From: Owenia fusiformis
Taxonomy: Eukaryota > Annelida > Polychaeta > Sabellida > Oweniidae
Reading direction: 5' to 3'
Assembly (NCBI GenBank): GCA_903813345.2
Contig: CAIIXF020000001.1
Location: 13,659,915 to 13,723,914 of the forward strand
Length of the DNA stretch: 64,000 bases
This document shows, piece by piece, positions 24,883 to 34,440 of the stretch. Every line of letters starts with the position of its first letter. Position 1 is the stretch's first letter. The notes beneath the pieces were generated by a model. The model saw only the letters and a list, made by a program, of their open reading frames with translations. It was not told where the DNA came from and made no database searches. The position numbers were made by a program, and so were the translations under genes.

Positions 24883-27411
24883 TTATTTCAGCTCTACTTC
24901 TGCAAGGTTAAGTTCATCGATATCAATCTCTGTTCGTATCTTCATTGCACTTAGTTCTAATTTCTTCAGAGTCTCCTCAGTTAAGATTACTGACTCTAAA
25001 TCCTTTGTCAGTTTACCAGAATTATAATCCGAACTCAGTTCTTCAACTTGGGATTTTTTCATGCATAAATTTACCATTATACTGGTATCTGTAAGGAAGG
25101 TCCCCAAAACTAGGATTTCACGTTTCTGTTCGAAATACTTCAACATTGCTATGTGGCATGGAGTGCCTGTGTTATTTAAGATATCGTAAAATTTCTCGGC
25201 AGTGTATTCCAGTAAACCAAAAGCATTTCTGTTATTTTCGATATGTTCCTTACTGGTATATTTGGAATTATTTGAAGTACCTGGTCGATTTGAATGTACA
25301 TTCCTAGCACCATTAGACGTGGAGATATCTCGCTCTTTATATTTTTGTTCCTTTTTATGACCTCCAAAAAGACAGGAAAAACATAAACAATGGCAGCAAG
25401 ATTCGTTCTCTTTTTGTGGTTCTTCTATATCTAAAATCTCCAAATTTTCCATAGATCGTCGACGAGGCTCAATTTGAGCGATTGGACGTGGTTGGATAAT
25501 TTTGACGTCCTCTTCACTTTGTGTAATCCACTCTCTGCTTTTGGCCCATGCATTTTCTGTTGAATCATCTTTCTGTAGTTTGATTGCAGTCACTTTTATC
25601 TGAACCCCAACTTGGCCTGAAAATGTAAAATGGAAATGATTGCTTCAAATGTAAGTATTATAGGGAATTAATTGAAACAGAATAGAATCGTGTGCTAACG
25701 ATTGATCCTCTCTGACACTTATACATCACTTAAAGGCAGATGAAAAGGTGGATTTGAGAATGCCAGTAAAGTGCCAGAGGTAAATCTAATAAGGTTAGGA
25801 GGTTATAAAAGTGAGACATACATGAAACAAAGAAAATGGTTATCTATACATAATTTTTCCAGTTTTCTTTATAATATTTATTTTAGATATTATTATTAAC
25901 GTTGCAAGGAACAAATTCAAAATATTTGATCTAACTTAGCAGAATCAGAGAGTACATCATTGGGAGCCCATATCAGGCTGAGAAAAATTAATTTATTATA
26001 TACTGGCAAATACAGGGGGGGGGGGCATAGGACTATGTGCTATGTGCCTCAATTATTTCCAAAATTTGGACCCAATTTTTTGATTTTGGGGCCCAAAATC
26101 TTTTTTTACAATTTAAAATGTGCCCCCCCCCCCCCCTTTTTGGCTTCTGGATCCACCAGTGTTATACATGTATCGTGAAATGTTCTTGAAAATAGCATAC
26201 CTCGTTTGCGCTTTGTACCCAGGTATCCTGTAAATACAAGAAAACAATATTGAAATTGTAATAAACTGTTATTAACATGATCATATGTAACCAGAATACA
26301 CATGAACAGTATCCATGAATATCATATTACACATTAGTGCTACTAATGAGCTAAAAATCTCAAAATTAGGAAAATGGCACAAATTCATCAGCATTTCTAT
26401 GACAAATCAAATTATCACTGGATATTGGTTTAAAAGGTGATCACTGTGACTTGTAATTACAGTCAGTGTTAGCTGCACAGCTGTGCATATGATTACAACT
26501 ATGTAGGACAGGTTACATTATACTCATAGTTATGCATCAAAAAGAACAATAGAAAATATATATCATCTTCATTTCTCATACATGTACATACTGAGTTACT
26601 TGAGGGAACAATATTATGCTTCAGAGAAAATACAATCAAACTTTCTTATGATATTTATATTCAGGGCAAGTAGTTTCTTGAGTTGTTGGTTTTATCAGTT
26701 GTAATATTTTAATTGTGTTTGATGTAGCGTACTTGTGTTTATTGTTCAAATATCATGATTTACAGTAGATATCACATCATAGACTAAGAAATGAATGATA
26801 AAACAATTTGGCATTTTAAATGAAAACAATTTACTTTCTGGGTGACATAGTAATTACATAATGTTTATCCCCTTCAATTTAGTTCTTGCGTGACATCATA
26901 ATTGTCTATTGTCAGATGCAGTGTTCTAACAAGGATATTTTCTATAAGTCGATGCAAAATTCTCCTTATAGATGGTCAAAAATGCCTCTTTTGGTAATTT
27001 GCAACTTGGTGCAAATGAGTTTTCGAGTGGGTGCAAGCCAATTTTCCAAAGCTCAAGTTGGTGCAGCACCCAGTTGGTATAATGCAAGGGTGATCACTGA
27101 ATTGTCAAGAAAGTTCACCTACCTGAGCCTGACTTTGGCCTGATCCTCTCTCCCTCATCTAGCTGGTTCGCCAGTTGGTGCTGCCCCATCGTACGCAGTG
27201 CGTTGATGAACAGCTTGTATGCCATATCTCCGCCATTCTCTATGGTTTGTAACACAGCGATATTCACCTTCGCTTTACTTTTCTCAGCCCTTAACTCCTC
27301 GACAAATGCCTTCTCTAATACTCCATTTTGAATGAGATAATCAAATATGACATCGCAGTCGAGTTGTTCAATCACCTCGCGACGTGTGCTGAGTGGGCGT
27401 GTGTCGGGCAT
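24883..27411 (-). CDS. CARD plus TRADD-N-like domain protein, 3 exons, 349 aa
   Basis: Exons 27123-27411, 26201-26227 (27 nt) and 24883-25616. Every junction is GT-AG in phase 1, totalling 350 codons with TAA. Residues about 10-85 read as a CARD (FDYLIQNGVLEKAFVEEL, then GDMAYKLFINALRTMGQHQL). Residues 97-190 are a linker with basic GTKRKR, encoded by the micro-exon, and a cysteine cluster (Cys179, 180, 182, 184, 187) next to lysines, a plausible lipid-anchoring site. Residues about 228-349 resemble the TRADD N-terminal (TRAF-binding) fold seen in TRADD and in invertebrate NLR/adaptor proteins: HIAMLKYF, a strand, DYNSGKLTKDLESVILTEE, then a strand with alternating charges. The ATG follows an acceptor at 27441 by 29 nt, so an upstream non-coding exon is likely. 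By inference it is a cytosolic adaptor linking a CARD partner to TRAF-type signalling. The CARD call is firm; the C-terminal call is tentative. Confidence 0.85.
26010..26163. repeat. C-run repeat in CARD-gene intron
   Basis: Runs from a G11 tract to TGCCCCCCCCC..GGCTTCTGGATCCACCAGTG. It shares CCCAATTTTTTGATTTTGGGG- and GGGGCCCAAA-type phrases and the final TTCTGGATCC/TTCCAGATCC with 53130-53385. Its end lies 38 bp from the 27-nt micro-exon. Confidence 0.65.
26919..27099. mobile_element. TIR element, CAGTGATCTCCCC family, copy 1
   Basis: Starts CAGTGTTCTAACAAGGATAT and ends AATGCAAGGGTGATCACTG. Related in reverse orientation to 50864-51069: both contain GTGGGTGCA and GGTGCAGCACCCA. It ends 23 bp from the CARD exon's donor. 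Confidence 0.75.
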
Positions 27412-27441
27412 CTCATTCGCGTCACCATTGTAGTTGCTGCC

Positions 27442-29005
27442 TGTAGATAGAATAATTTCAGATGTGTGAGAAACATAAAGAAGTGGATTTGAGGTATAGA
27501 ATGAGGAGTGGTGTATTTCATATACACTATGGTGAAACAGATGTGGGGTGCTTTGAGAAGGCATTTTGTGTGAAGGTATCCAGTTTATGGTACTTAAAGT
27601 TCTCCATTGGCTACATTTATTCCATATTTGGTTGTAGTCATTGCTTGTTATTCATTGTTACTTCATTTTCTACACTGTATAATTACAATGTACTAATTCC
27701 TATCAAAATTGCCCGATTTGTTTCTCCATCAGCTGTTTTAAATAGTGTCTATATAAATTCAATCCAAACAATTAATGTTTCTGTCTGTGTTATATTGTGG
27801 TATTGTGTCTTTGTCATCATCACTAGTACATACTGTGGTCATACTAAATATTTCATTTCATATTGAATCTCATATAGCCATATACTTGACAATGTTCTAC
27901 TGTCTGTTATCCGATTGTCACATACTGTACAGACAGCACCCAGGATGTTCTGTGAATACTGAATAGCCACAGAATCATACTTTAATAAACCCTGCCATAT
28001 CAACTATATTAAAAATAGATTGATTGATCCCAGCTTTATTTCTCATTAATTTTAGCTCCAGTAACTTTATTTCCAATTAAGAAAAATCCATTTCGCACTA
28101 ACTTAAGTTGCTAATATGGAATCATAACATTATCTGAGATCTTTTGGAAATTGGTCTCTTTCTACAATTAATCTAATGGAGTGAGACCTTAACTATTGAG
28201 TCTATTGATTTGCTTACTTTCATATAAATCCATGTTCTAGGGCCCATGGTAATATAATTTGGTATAAATATGTATAATTTCATCTTCCCATCTGTCACAA
28301 ATCTTAACAGATGTGCATTGTATATCATATTTTCTTGGACTTGCAAAACAACATAAGTCTGCACACTACAATGATTAGCATCATGTTCGATTTTTCTTGC
28401 ATTGTGTATTATGCAATTGTGAAGTTGAGAGTTGAACACCTGTAGAACATACTTACGTACACTGATTTTAATGAGAAAGCACAAAGGGCAACATAAGAAA
28501 AACAACTAATTTTACCCTGGCCTGACAAGATTATATAGACCTCTGTTGAGTTACTGTTGATAATTGTTAACAATACAAAAAGGGTTCATATTTTTGAATG
28601 TGTGAGTAAGTGCTCCAGCAAATATTTTATCCTTTAGGATAATAGAATAAGGTCCATTGTGTGGATTTATAACATTTTTATGTCACTACCAAGAATTGTT
28701 ATAGCCATTGTTTTTATGACTGCGGCTTTCAGTTATTTTTAACCATTTTCAATTACTTAAGAAGTAAAGTTTCTGTTACCATGGCGATGAATTATAGGGC
28801 TATATGTCTAACATTTATTACACTGTTCCATCAAGGTCAGATTGACTTGAAAGTCACACATCATTCACCTTCAGGGATGTCATGGTCATCTAAAGGTTTT
28901 TTGACAGATATTTGACAAAATGAAAAATGGCTGTTTCATTTAGCAGCTAGTTTGAGAACATTCATTCCCTCTCATGATAAACCATATAATTAAAAGACTT
29001 AACAC
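27442..29005. other. Region upstream of the CARD gene, no exon recognised
   Basis: AT-rich sequence between the CARD exon and the retrotransposon. The CARD gene's promoter and 5' UTR exon probably lie in or beyond it. Frames of 110-134 codons on both strands have no recognisable content. Confidence 0.45.
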
Positions 29006-29156
29006 CTCTATGTATGTATTATTTATTTGCGTCTAGAATAAGACAGTTACATGCACATGTTATACAATAATTATAGAAAATGAAATAAAGAAAGTAAAAA
29101 AGTAACAGGGAACATGATTTCAAATCAATTATGTAGTGTGAACTGTCCTACATGAT

Positions 29157-32100
29157 TTAGATCATTGATACTCTGGCTCTATGCATGGAATATATTACAA
29201 GTGATATGGAGCAGAGTGAGTCGATGCTCTCTAAGGTTGAGCTCAACCCTAAAACAAAGTCCATCTTCTCAGCAAGTGACATACGGCCTTCACTCTCCAA
29301 CATTGTGAGTAGAGTCTGCCGTTCATAGGTAATTATATCACATTGTAGTATAAAATGTTCAATAGTGTCTCTTGAATTGATGCACAATGGGCAAACCCCA
29401 TTCTCAAAAGGATAAGACCCCGCTAGGAGTTTAAACATAAGTTTGCACTGTTTTTTGAAAATAGGTCTCAGTTTACATATGAGCCACCATATATTTGGCT
29501 GCACGTATGAGATGGATAATGTACAAGAATAAAATGATAAGGAACTATACAAAGAACACATCATTCTAATGCTATTTGCTTCATTACAGTATAAAGCATT
29601 TCTTACAATGCGTTTAAAACCTGATTTAGAGAGATATTCCCCAGACTGTATCATGTTCATAGATAAAATGGCAAAAGTGTACCGTTCAAGTGTTCTCCAA
29701 ATGATGGAAAGTGGAGAGTTATGCCGTCCATTCCCCCCTATGAGCCACAGCAATCTATGTATCAAGACGGTTTTGTAAATATTATTCATTGGTAACACTA
29801 TTATACTCCAGAAGAACATCATCCTCGAGAAATCTATCTGTCTTCTGATAGAAAGCCATCCAAGACCTGAAGCTGCTATAGGGTTCGGCGAACTTTTTGG
29901 GAGTGCCTGAATTCTTCTTCCGATTTCACGATGTGATATTTCCATTTGCTCTATTTCGTGATTACTATAGTCTATTACCTGGCAACCGTACAGTAGCTTG
30001 CTTATTGAGAAAGTCCAATATAACTTACTGGCCATTAGTGGGCAAAGGCCACCTGTTAACGAGCCAAGCCCCAATAACGAAAAATATTTCTGTTTTGATT
30101 TGCATATCGTTTGCTTTACAAAGTCGTTGTGGTTCCTAAGGGGTATCCCGACGTGCAGCTCTCCTGTTTTTTGTTGAATTGCACAGGGGCCAAGTAAAGC
30201 GGTATCATTGCCGTCGTCGGGTCTGCCGAAAATAAGAAGCGAGCATTTACCTGGATGGAAAGTGATTCGCCAGTATGAACTGTAATTCCACACGATGCTT
30301 AATAGTCTGTTCATACTTTGCATGCTAAGAGATAAAAGTGATAGGTCATCTGCGTACGCAACTACTGAGACGTCAGTGCCACCTATACGTACTCCACATT
30401 GCTCACCCACAATATCATACAAGAGATCTGCGAGGTAGAATTGGTAGACAATCATCGACATCACCCCGCCCTGATGGACACCTTGTTCGACGTTAAAACT
30501 GCTAGAACATTCACCGTCATATAAAATTGAACAGTTATAAGTTTTGTAGGACGTGTACATCATTCTCCAGAACTTTCCATTCATGCCGCATCTGTAAAGT
30601 TTGTAAAGAAAACCATCAATCCACATTGAATTGAAGGCTTTGCGCACGTCCAATAGAGAACAATATACAGTAGAACCCTTATCCCTACAGTGGGATATAG
30701 CTTCCTGTAATAAAAATGAAGTGTGAAGTGAAGAGCAGGAATCTATCGAGGCACCCTGTAGTTGTGGGATGTGTGCCAGGAAACGATGTTTACTGCGGCT
30801 GAGCAGCACGTTGTCAAATAGCTTCCGCAACGAGGACATCAGAGTTATATCACGGTAGTGGTCCGGATCTAGCGGGTCTTTATTCCCACCCTTAAACAAT
30901 GGTATGAGTAGTCCATTACAAAGACCCCGGGGGATATGTTCATGCATACGGATAATATTAAAAAATACACAAAGTACTGATACTAGGTTTGGACCGCCGA
31001 ATTTTAGGTGTTCAGCTGAAATTTTATCGCATCCGCACGCACGATTTGTGTTAAGGGCCTTAAGAGCATCATTAGTTTCGTCCTCTGTGATTGGCATATC
31101 AAGAATCCCGTCTTTGTTTGGCATCGATTCTGTTCTCAATGAAATCACCCGCCGTTGGATGTAATCGTGGAATTGATCATTAAAATGCGGGGAATTCCCA
31201 GGTGTAGCTAGTTTTGAGAAATGCCTCATCCACGCATTGCGAATTTCAGATGGATCCGATAAAACTACATCCTCATCCCGTATAGAGTTAATCCTTTGTG
31301 ATTTAGTTCCCCGACTCCTAGAGACAAGATGCCAATAAAGTCGTTGATCTATGGCGTCGTCTTGTAGTTTGTCCAGCTCTTTTTGTTCAAAATCGCGTTG
31401 CGCCTGAGAGTAAGCCTTCTTAAAGGCTTTGTTAGCAGCCTTATAACGTAAAAGTATCTCATTGTCCGACTGACGTGGGCGCCCTTCATTCACCCATGTG
31501 CGCCATGCAACATTTTTGGTTTTTACCAGATGTGAAAGATTAGGATTCCAGAAAGGTTTCTGATGCTTCCGGAATTTCTTGATAGGCACATCACAAGAAG
31601 ATTTGATAATCGTATCAACTACTAATTCACTAAAACTGTCAATTTCTTCATTCCTGATATCATTGGTTTTTAAAAGATGTCGCCCTTGTATAAGTAAAGG
31701 TTCAATGTTATGTTCGAGTTTCGTCGTGTAACAGGACGCAATCTCGTCATTAGACAGCTTATTCCAAGCGAACTGCTCACAAGGGGTTTTTGCACGCACA
31801 ATGGGTACAATATTGAATAAATCAAGTTTTGTTAGAATAACAAGATGATCGGATGACAAGTCTGGAGAATCCTCAAACACTTCACAGTATGTTATATTAC
31901 CCGCTAATTCGTGTGATATAGCGATGTGATCGATGTATGACGTTTGACCTGTGTTAATATGTGATATAAATGTGTACGTTGGTCCTACTGTGTCATTCAT
32001 CATATCCCTTATACAAAGACCGTTACTAATACACATATCAAAGAACAATTTTCCATTCGCAGATGGAATTCCTACACTTCTACTAGTATTACACAAATTG

Positions 32101-32642
32101 CCGACGTTTGCATTGACGTCACCCATTACAATCACCCTACCATTGTTACTACACACACCAATGAATTCATGCAATGTGTTCAGAACATCTTCATAACAAT
32201 CATTAACACATGTTGATTGTGGCAAATACACAGAAAAAATGTAGATTGGTACATCTAACACAATTTCAATACAGACAATCCTATCAGTACAAAATTTAGT
32301 AACAGGTAATGTATTTGACAGAGATTTCCTCCATAAAATAGCCACGCCACCATGCCCCCATACTTGACCACAATGCATTGGGTTGAGCAGTCTGCTACTA
32401 CGAGAAAGCATGTTGAAATCATTTTGCATTAAATTGAGTTTAAACGCATTACATTCATACATTTTGTGTTCTGATATACATATGATATCATTCTCACGCA
32501 TTAGCTTATGGAGTAGTATCTGAGATGTGTTAAACCCGTTTATATTCCACTGACACAAGTTTAAGAACACCATAGTGACAATTAAATACAGCATGTACAT
32601 ATAAGTCATAACTTTAATAGGACCTGTCATTCCATGCGTCAT
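29157..32642 (-). CDS. Retrotransposon ORF2: AP endonuclease and reverse transcriptase, 1161 aa
   Basis: Nicks target DNA and copies the element RNA by target-primed reverse transcription. Residues about 25-270 are an exonuclease-endonuclease-phosphatase domain: QWNING (Asn33-35), SEHK (Glu58), MGDVNANVG (174-181), SYIDHIAIS (235-243), SSDH (263-266). The reverse transcriptase covers about 570-840: IPLFKGG, YRDITLMSSLRKLFD, motif A SLLDVRKAFNS (Asp665), motif B QGVHQGGVMS, motif C AYADDL (763-766 YADD), then LHVGIPL. The C-terminus has a CPLC..H..C knuckle (Cys1084, Cys1087, His1096, Cys1101). Catalytic residues are present and there is no stop or frameshift. The first ATG (32640-32642) lies within the last codons of ORF1, so translation may be by termination-reinitiation; a later ATG near 32607 is possible. 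Confidence 0.96.
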   Translation of the reverse strand: MTHGMTGPIKVMTYMYMLYLIVTMVFLNLCQWNINGFNTSQILLHKLMRENDIICISEHKMYECNAFKLNLMQNDFNMLSRSSRLLNPMHCGQVWGHGGVAILWRKSLSNTLPVTKFCTDRIVCIEIVLDVPIYIFSVYLPQSTCVNDCYEDVLNTLHEFIGVCSNNGRVIVMGDVNANVGNLCNTSRSVGIPSANGKLFFDMCISNGLCIRDMMNDTVGPTYTFISHINTGQTSYIDHIAISHELAGNITYCEVFEDSPDLSSDHLVILTKLDLFNIVPIVRAKTPCEQFAWNKLSNDEIASCYTTKLEHNIEPLLIQGRHLLKTNDIRNEEIDSFSELVVDTIIKSSCDVPIKKFRKHQKPFWNPNLSHLVKTKNVAWRTWVNEGRPRQSDNEILLRYKAANKAFKKAYSQAQRDFEQKELDKLQDDAIDQRLYWHLVSRSRGTKSQRINSIRDEDVVLSDPSEIRNAWMRHFSKLATPGNSPHFNDQFHDYIQRRVISLRTESMPNKDGILDMPITEDETNDALKALNTNRACGCDKISAEHLKFGGPNLVSVLCVFFNIIRMHEHIPRGLCNGLLIPLFKGGNKDPLDPDHYRDITLMSSLRKLFDNVLLSRSKHRFLAHIPQLQGASIDSCSSLHTSFLLQEAISHCRDKGSTVYCSLLDVRKAFNSMWIDGFLYKLYRCGMNGKFWRMMYTSYKTYNCSILYDGECSSSFNVEQGVHQGGVMSMIVYQFYLADLLYDIVGEQCGVRIGGTDVSVVAYADDLSLLSLSMQSMNRLLSIVWNYSSYWRITFHPGKCSLLIFGRPDDGNDTALLGPCAIQQKTGELHVGIPLRNHNDFVKQTICKSKQKYFSLLGLGSLTGGLCPLMASKLYWTFSISKLLYGCQVIDYSNHEIEQMEISHREIGRRIQALPKSSPNPIAASGLGWLSIRRQIDFSRMMFFWSIIVLPMNNIYKTVLIHRLLWLIGGNGRHNSPLSIIWRTLERYTFAILSMNMIQSGEYLSKSGFKRIVRNALYCNEANSIRMMCSLYSSLSFYSCTLSISYVQPNIWWLICKLRPIFKKQCKLMFKLLAGSYPFENGVCPLCINSRDTIEHFILQCDIITYERQTLLTMLESEGRMSLAEKMDFVLGLSSTLESIDSLCSISLVIYSMHRARVSMI

Positions 32643-34377
32643 ACTGCTCGGTATGGTATTTGTTTCGGATCCTCTTTACAGCCTGTTGGAACTGGCCCCG
32701 ATGGTTATCATCCTTTCTATGATTATCAGATTCATTATAATTGTTAGATCTTTCATCATAGTCCTTTTCATCATAGTACTGTCTATCATCATGATCATCA
32801 TTTTTTTGCCTCTCATCATACATGTAGTCATCATCGAGGTGTCGTCTCTTGTCGAAATCATCATTGTTATGTCGCCTCTCATCATCTTCATGGTACTGTT
32901 TTACATCACGATTGCGATGCTCATCACGTCTGGGTCGATTGATGTTGCTGCTGGAACCGTAGGTGGAACGACCTCTGAAACGTGGGGGGATCCTATCCTC
33001 CTGGTCCCCTACCCAGTAGCCACCATCGGGTCTCTGCTTCTGTCGCCGAGGTCTGGAAATCCACTCACGACTATTCACGTCATCAGGCCACATATCACTA
33101 TCAATGGCCCTATTGAACATCGAGCTAGGTACGTATATTTTACATCCTACCCTATTACGGGAAACTTTGTTATGAATAACATATATTTGGTTTATTCTCA
33201 AACCTAAATCGTGAGCGTGTTTAAGCACTAGATCCTTTGTGGTCTCATCCGAATCATCAATACCCTGAGAGATGTTTTCCAAATACACTATACGCGATGG
33301 CTCATTTTTTACTCCACATAGTTTCTTTGTCGTTGCAGTTCCACGCCCGCTGTTGCAAGATGTGAGGACACCTGATTTGGAGAACTTCGATGTCCCCTTA
33401 ACCTCCTTGTCGGGTTGAGGTTTTGTTGGAGGAATGGCAGGGGCACGGGCTGGAGGAGACGTCGAGGAGTCAATCAGCTTCGGATCTGGAGCCACTAGTG
33501 GTGGGAAATTTATTGGATCTACGGGAATTGATGCAACTGTCGTAGAGCAATCAGAACCACTACTGGTGGTCATTATAGGGGGGACATCCAACGTTGCACA
33601 TCTACTTGTAGTTGTGGGTTTTGTTAACGTATTACTTGGCGACATAGCTGTCTTAACAGAGAGTTGCCGGTTATTTGAGCCAGGACTATTAGTATCAGAA
33701 CTACTCACAACACTGGGCTTTTGAATAGATATATCGCTTTCACAGCTGGCCCGCGGCTTTAATCCCACGTCGATTTGGGCTGCTGCGTTTTCGTTATTAG
33801 GCTTATTGCTCAGCAGGCATTCGTGTTTACAAACAGTACATGTCACTACGACCTTCTGGTTTTTTAGCTCAGCAAATGCGATTTCAAGTTCCTTTATTTT
33901 GTTGACCAATATAATATAATGTTCCTTAAGACCACTAACACCCAACGATGCTATCGTTTTAACTGCATCGGTGCCGTTGTCATCATTCACAGTGTCTTTT
34001 TTAACAAAAGTCTCTATCGCAGAGATAGTCGAAGCATTGAGGACTGATCGTGGGAATGGTGATGAATCAACGTCGGCACAATATTTATACAACTCGTATA
34101 TATCTCGGCATATAGCCTTCAGTTTATCGGGACCTCTACGCAATTTCAATCCCAAATCAATAGACTTATTACCAACCTCTGTCTGCCATTTAGCTTGTGC
34201 TGCTTCCAAAAGAGTTTCTCTCGTTTCACACAATAGACCCTCGTCAAACTCGTCACCCAATGACTCAACAATGTCATCCTTTGGCTCACAGTCAATTTTT
34301 TGGAGAAAGAATTGCACACTTTCTTCAATATCCATCATGTAGGGCGGCGGAACATCCATTGTAACGGTATTATCCAT
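32614..34377 (-). CDS. Retrotransposon ORF1: RNA-binding Gag-like protein, 587 aa
   Basis: Probable RNA-binding partner that packages element RNA. The N-terminal half is acidic to neutral, with a predicted helix around 150-172 followed by CTVCKHEC (180-187). Residues 210-340 are Ser/Thr/Pro-rich linker. About 361-445 (SRIVYLENIS to WISRPRR) looks like an RRM-type or related nucleic-acid-binding fold. The tail 480-575 is very rich in Arg, His, Asp and Tyr. The start is ATGGATAATACC, with AATGG context. The stop TAA overlaps ORF2 by 29 nt in a different frame. Antisense hydrophobic ORFs across the tail are shadows of its biased codons. Confidence 0.88.
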   Translation of the reverse strand: MDNTVTMDVPPPYMMDIEESVQFFLQKIDCEPKDDIVESLGDEFDEGLLCETRETLLEAAQAKWQTEVGNKSIDLGLKLRRGPDKLKAICRDIYELYKYCADVDSSPFPRSVLNASTISAIETFVKKDTVNDDNGTDAVKTIASLGVSGLKEHYIILVNKIKELEIAFAELKNQKVVVTCTVCKHECLLSNKPNNENAAAQIDVGLKPRASCESDISIQKPSVVSSSDTNSPGSNNRQLSVKTAMSPSNTLTKPTTTSRCATLDVPPIMTTSSGSDCSTTVASIPVDPINFPPLVAPDPKLIDSSTSPPARAPAIPPTKPQPDKEVKGTSKFSKSGVLTSCNSGRGTATTKKLCGVKNEPSRIVYLENISQGIDDSDETTKDLVLKHAHDLGLRINQIYVIHNKVSRNRVGCKIYVPSSMFNRAIDSDMWPDDVNSREWISRPRRQKQRPDGGYWVGDQEDRIPPRFRGRSTYGSSSNINRPRRDEHRNRDVKQYHEDDERRHNNDDFDKRRHLDDDYMYDERQKNDDHDDRQYYDEKDYDERSNNYNESDNHRKDDNHRGQFQQAVKRIRNKYHTEQYDAWNDRSY

Positions 34378-34440
34378 TATACATAGCCTATGAACTTAGA
34401 TCCATACGATAACAAGTACAAGTACGAGTATTTTTATTTC

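Larger units (their letters stand above)
29010..34440 (-). mobile_element. Full-length non-LTR retrotransposon with two intact ORFs
   Basis: A short 5' UTR, ORF1 (32614-34377), ORF2 (29157-32642) and about 145 bp of 3' UTR ending in a simple A-rich tail (CGCAAATAAATAATACATAC on the minus strand). The order endonuclease-RT-zinc finger with a separate ORF1 fits the Jockey/CR1/L2 supergroup; I cannot place it to clade. Both ends are approximate and no target duplication could be fixed. It is a cellular element on the same strand as MTHFR and the CARD gene, about 1.6 kb upstream of the CARD exon. Confidence 0.93.

Noticed and set aside
26886-27143. ORF with FRVGASQFSKAQVGAAP
   Set aside because: The same peptide-like string appears at 50775-51080 on the other strand; both are frames through the CAGTGATC TIR element.
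32653-33207. 184-codon hydrophobic plus-strand ORF
   Set aside because: It is antisense to the Asp/Arg/His-rich tail of retrotransposon ORF1; Ile/Val-rich composition is the expected shadow.
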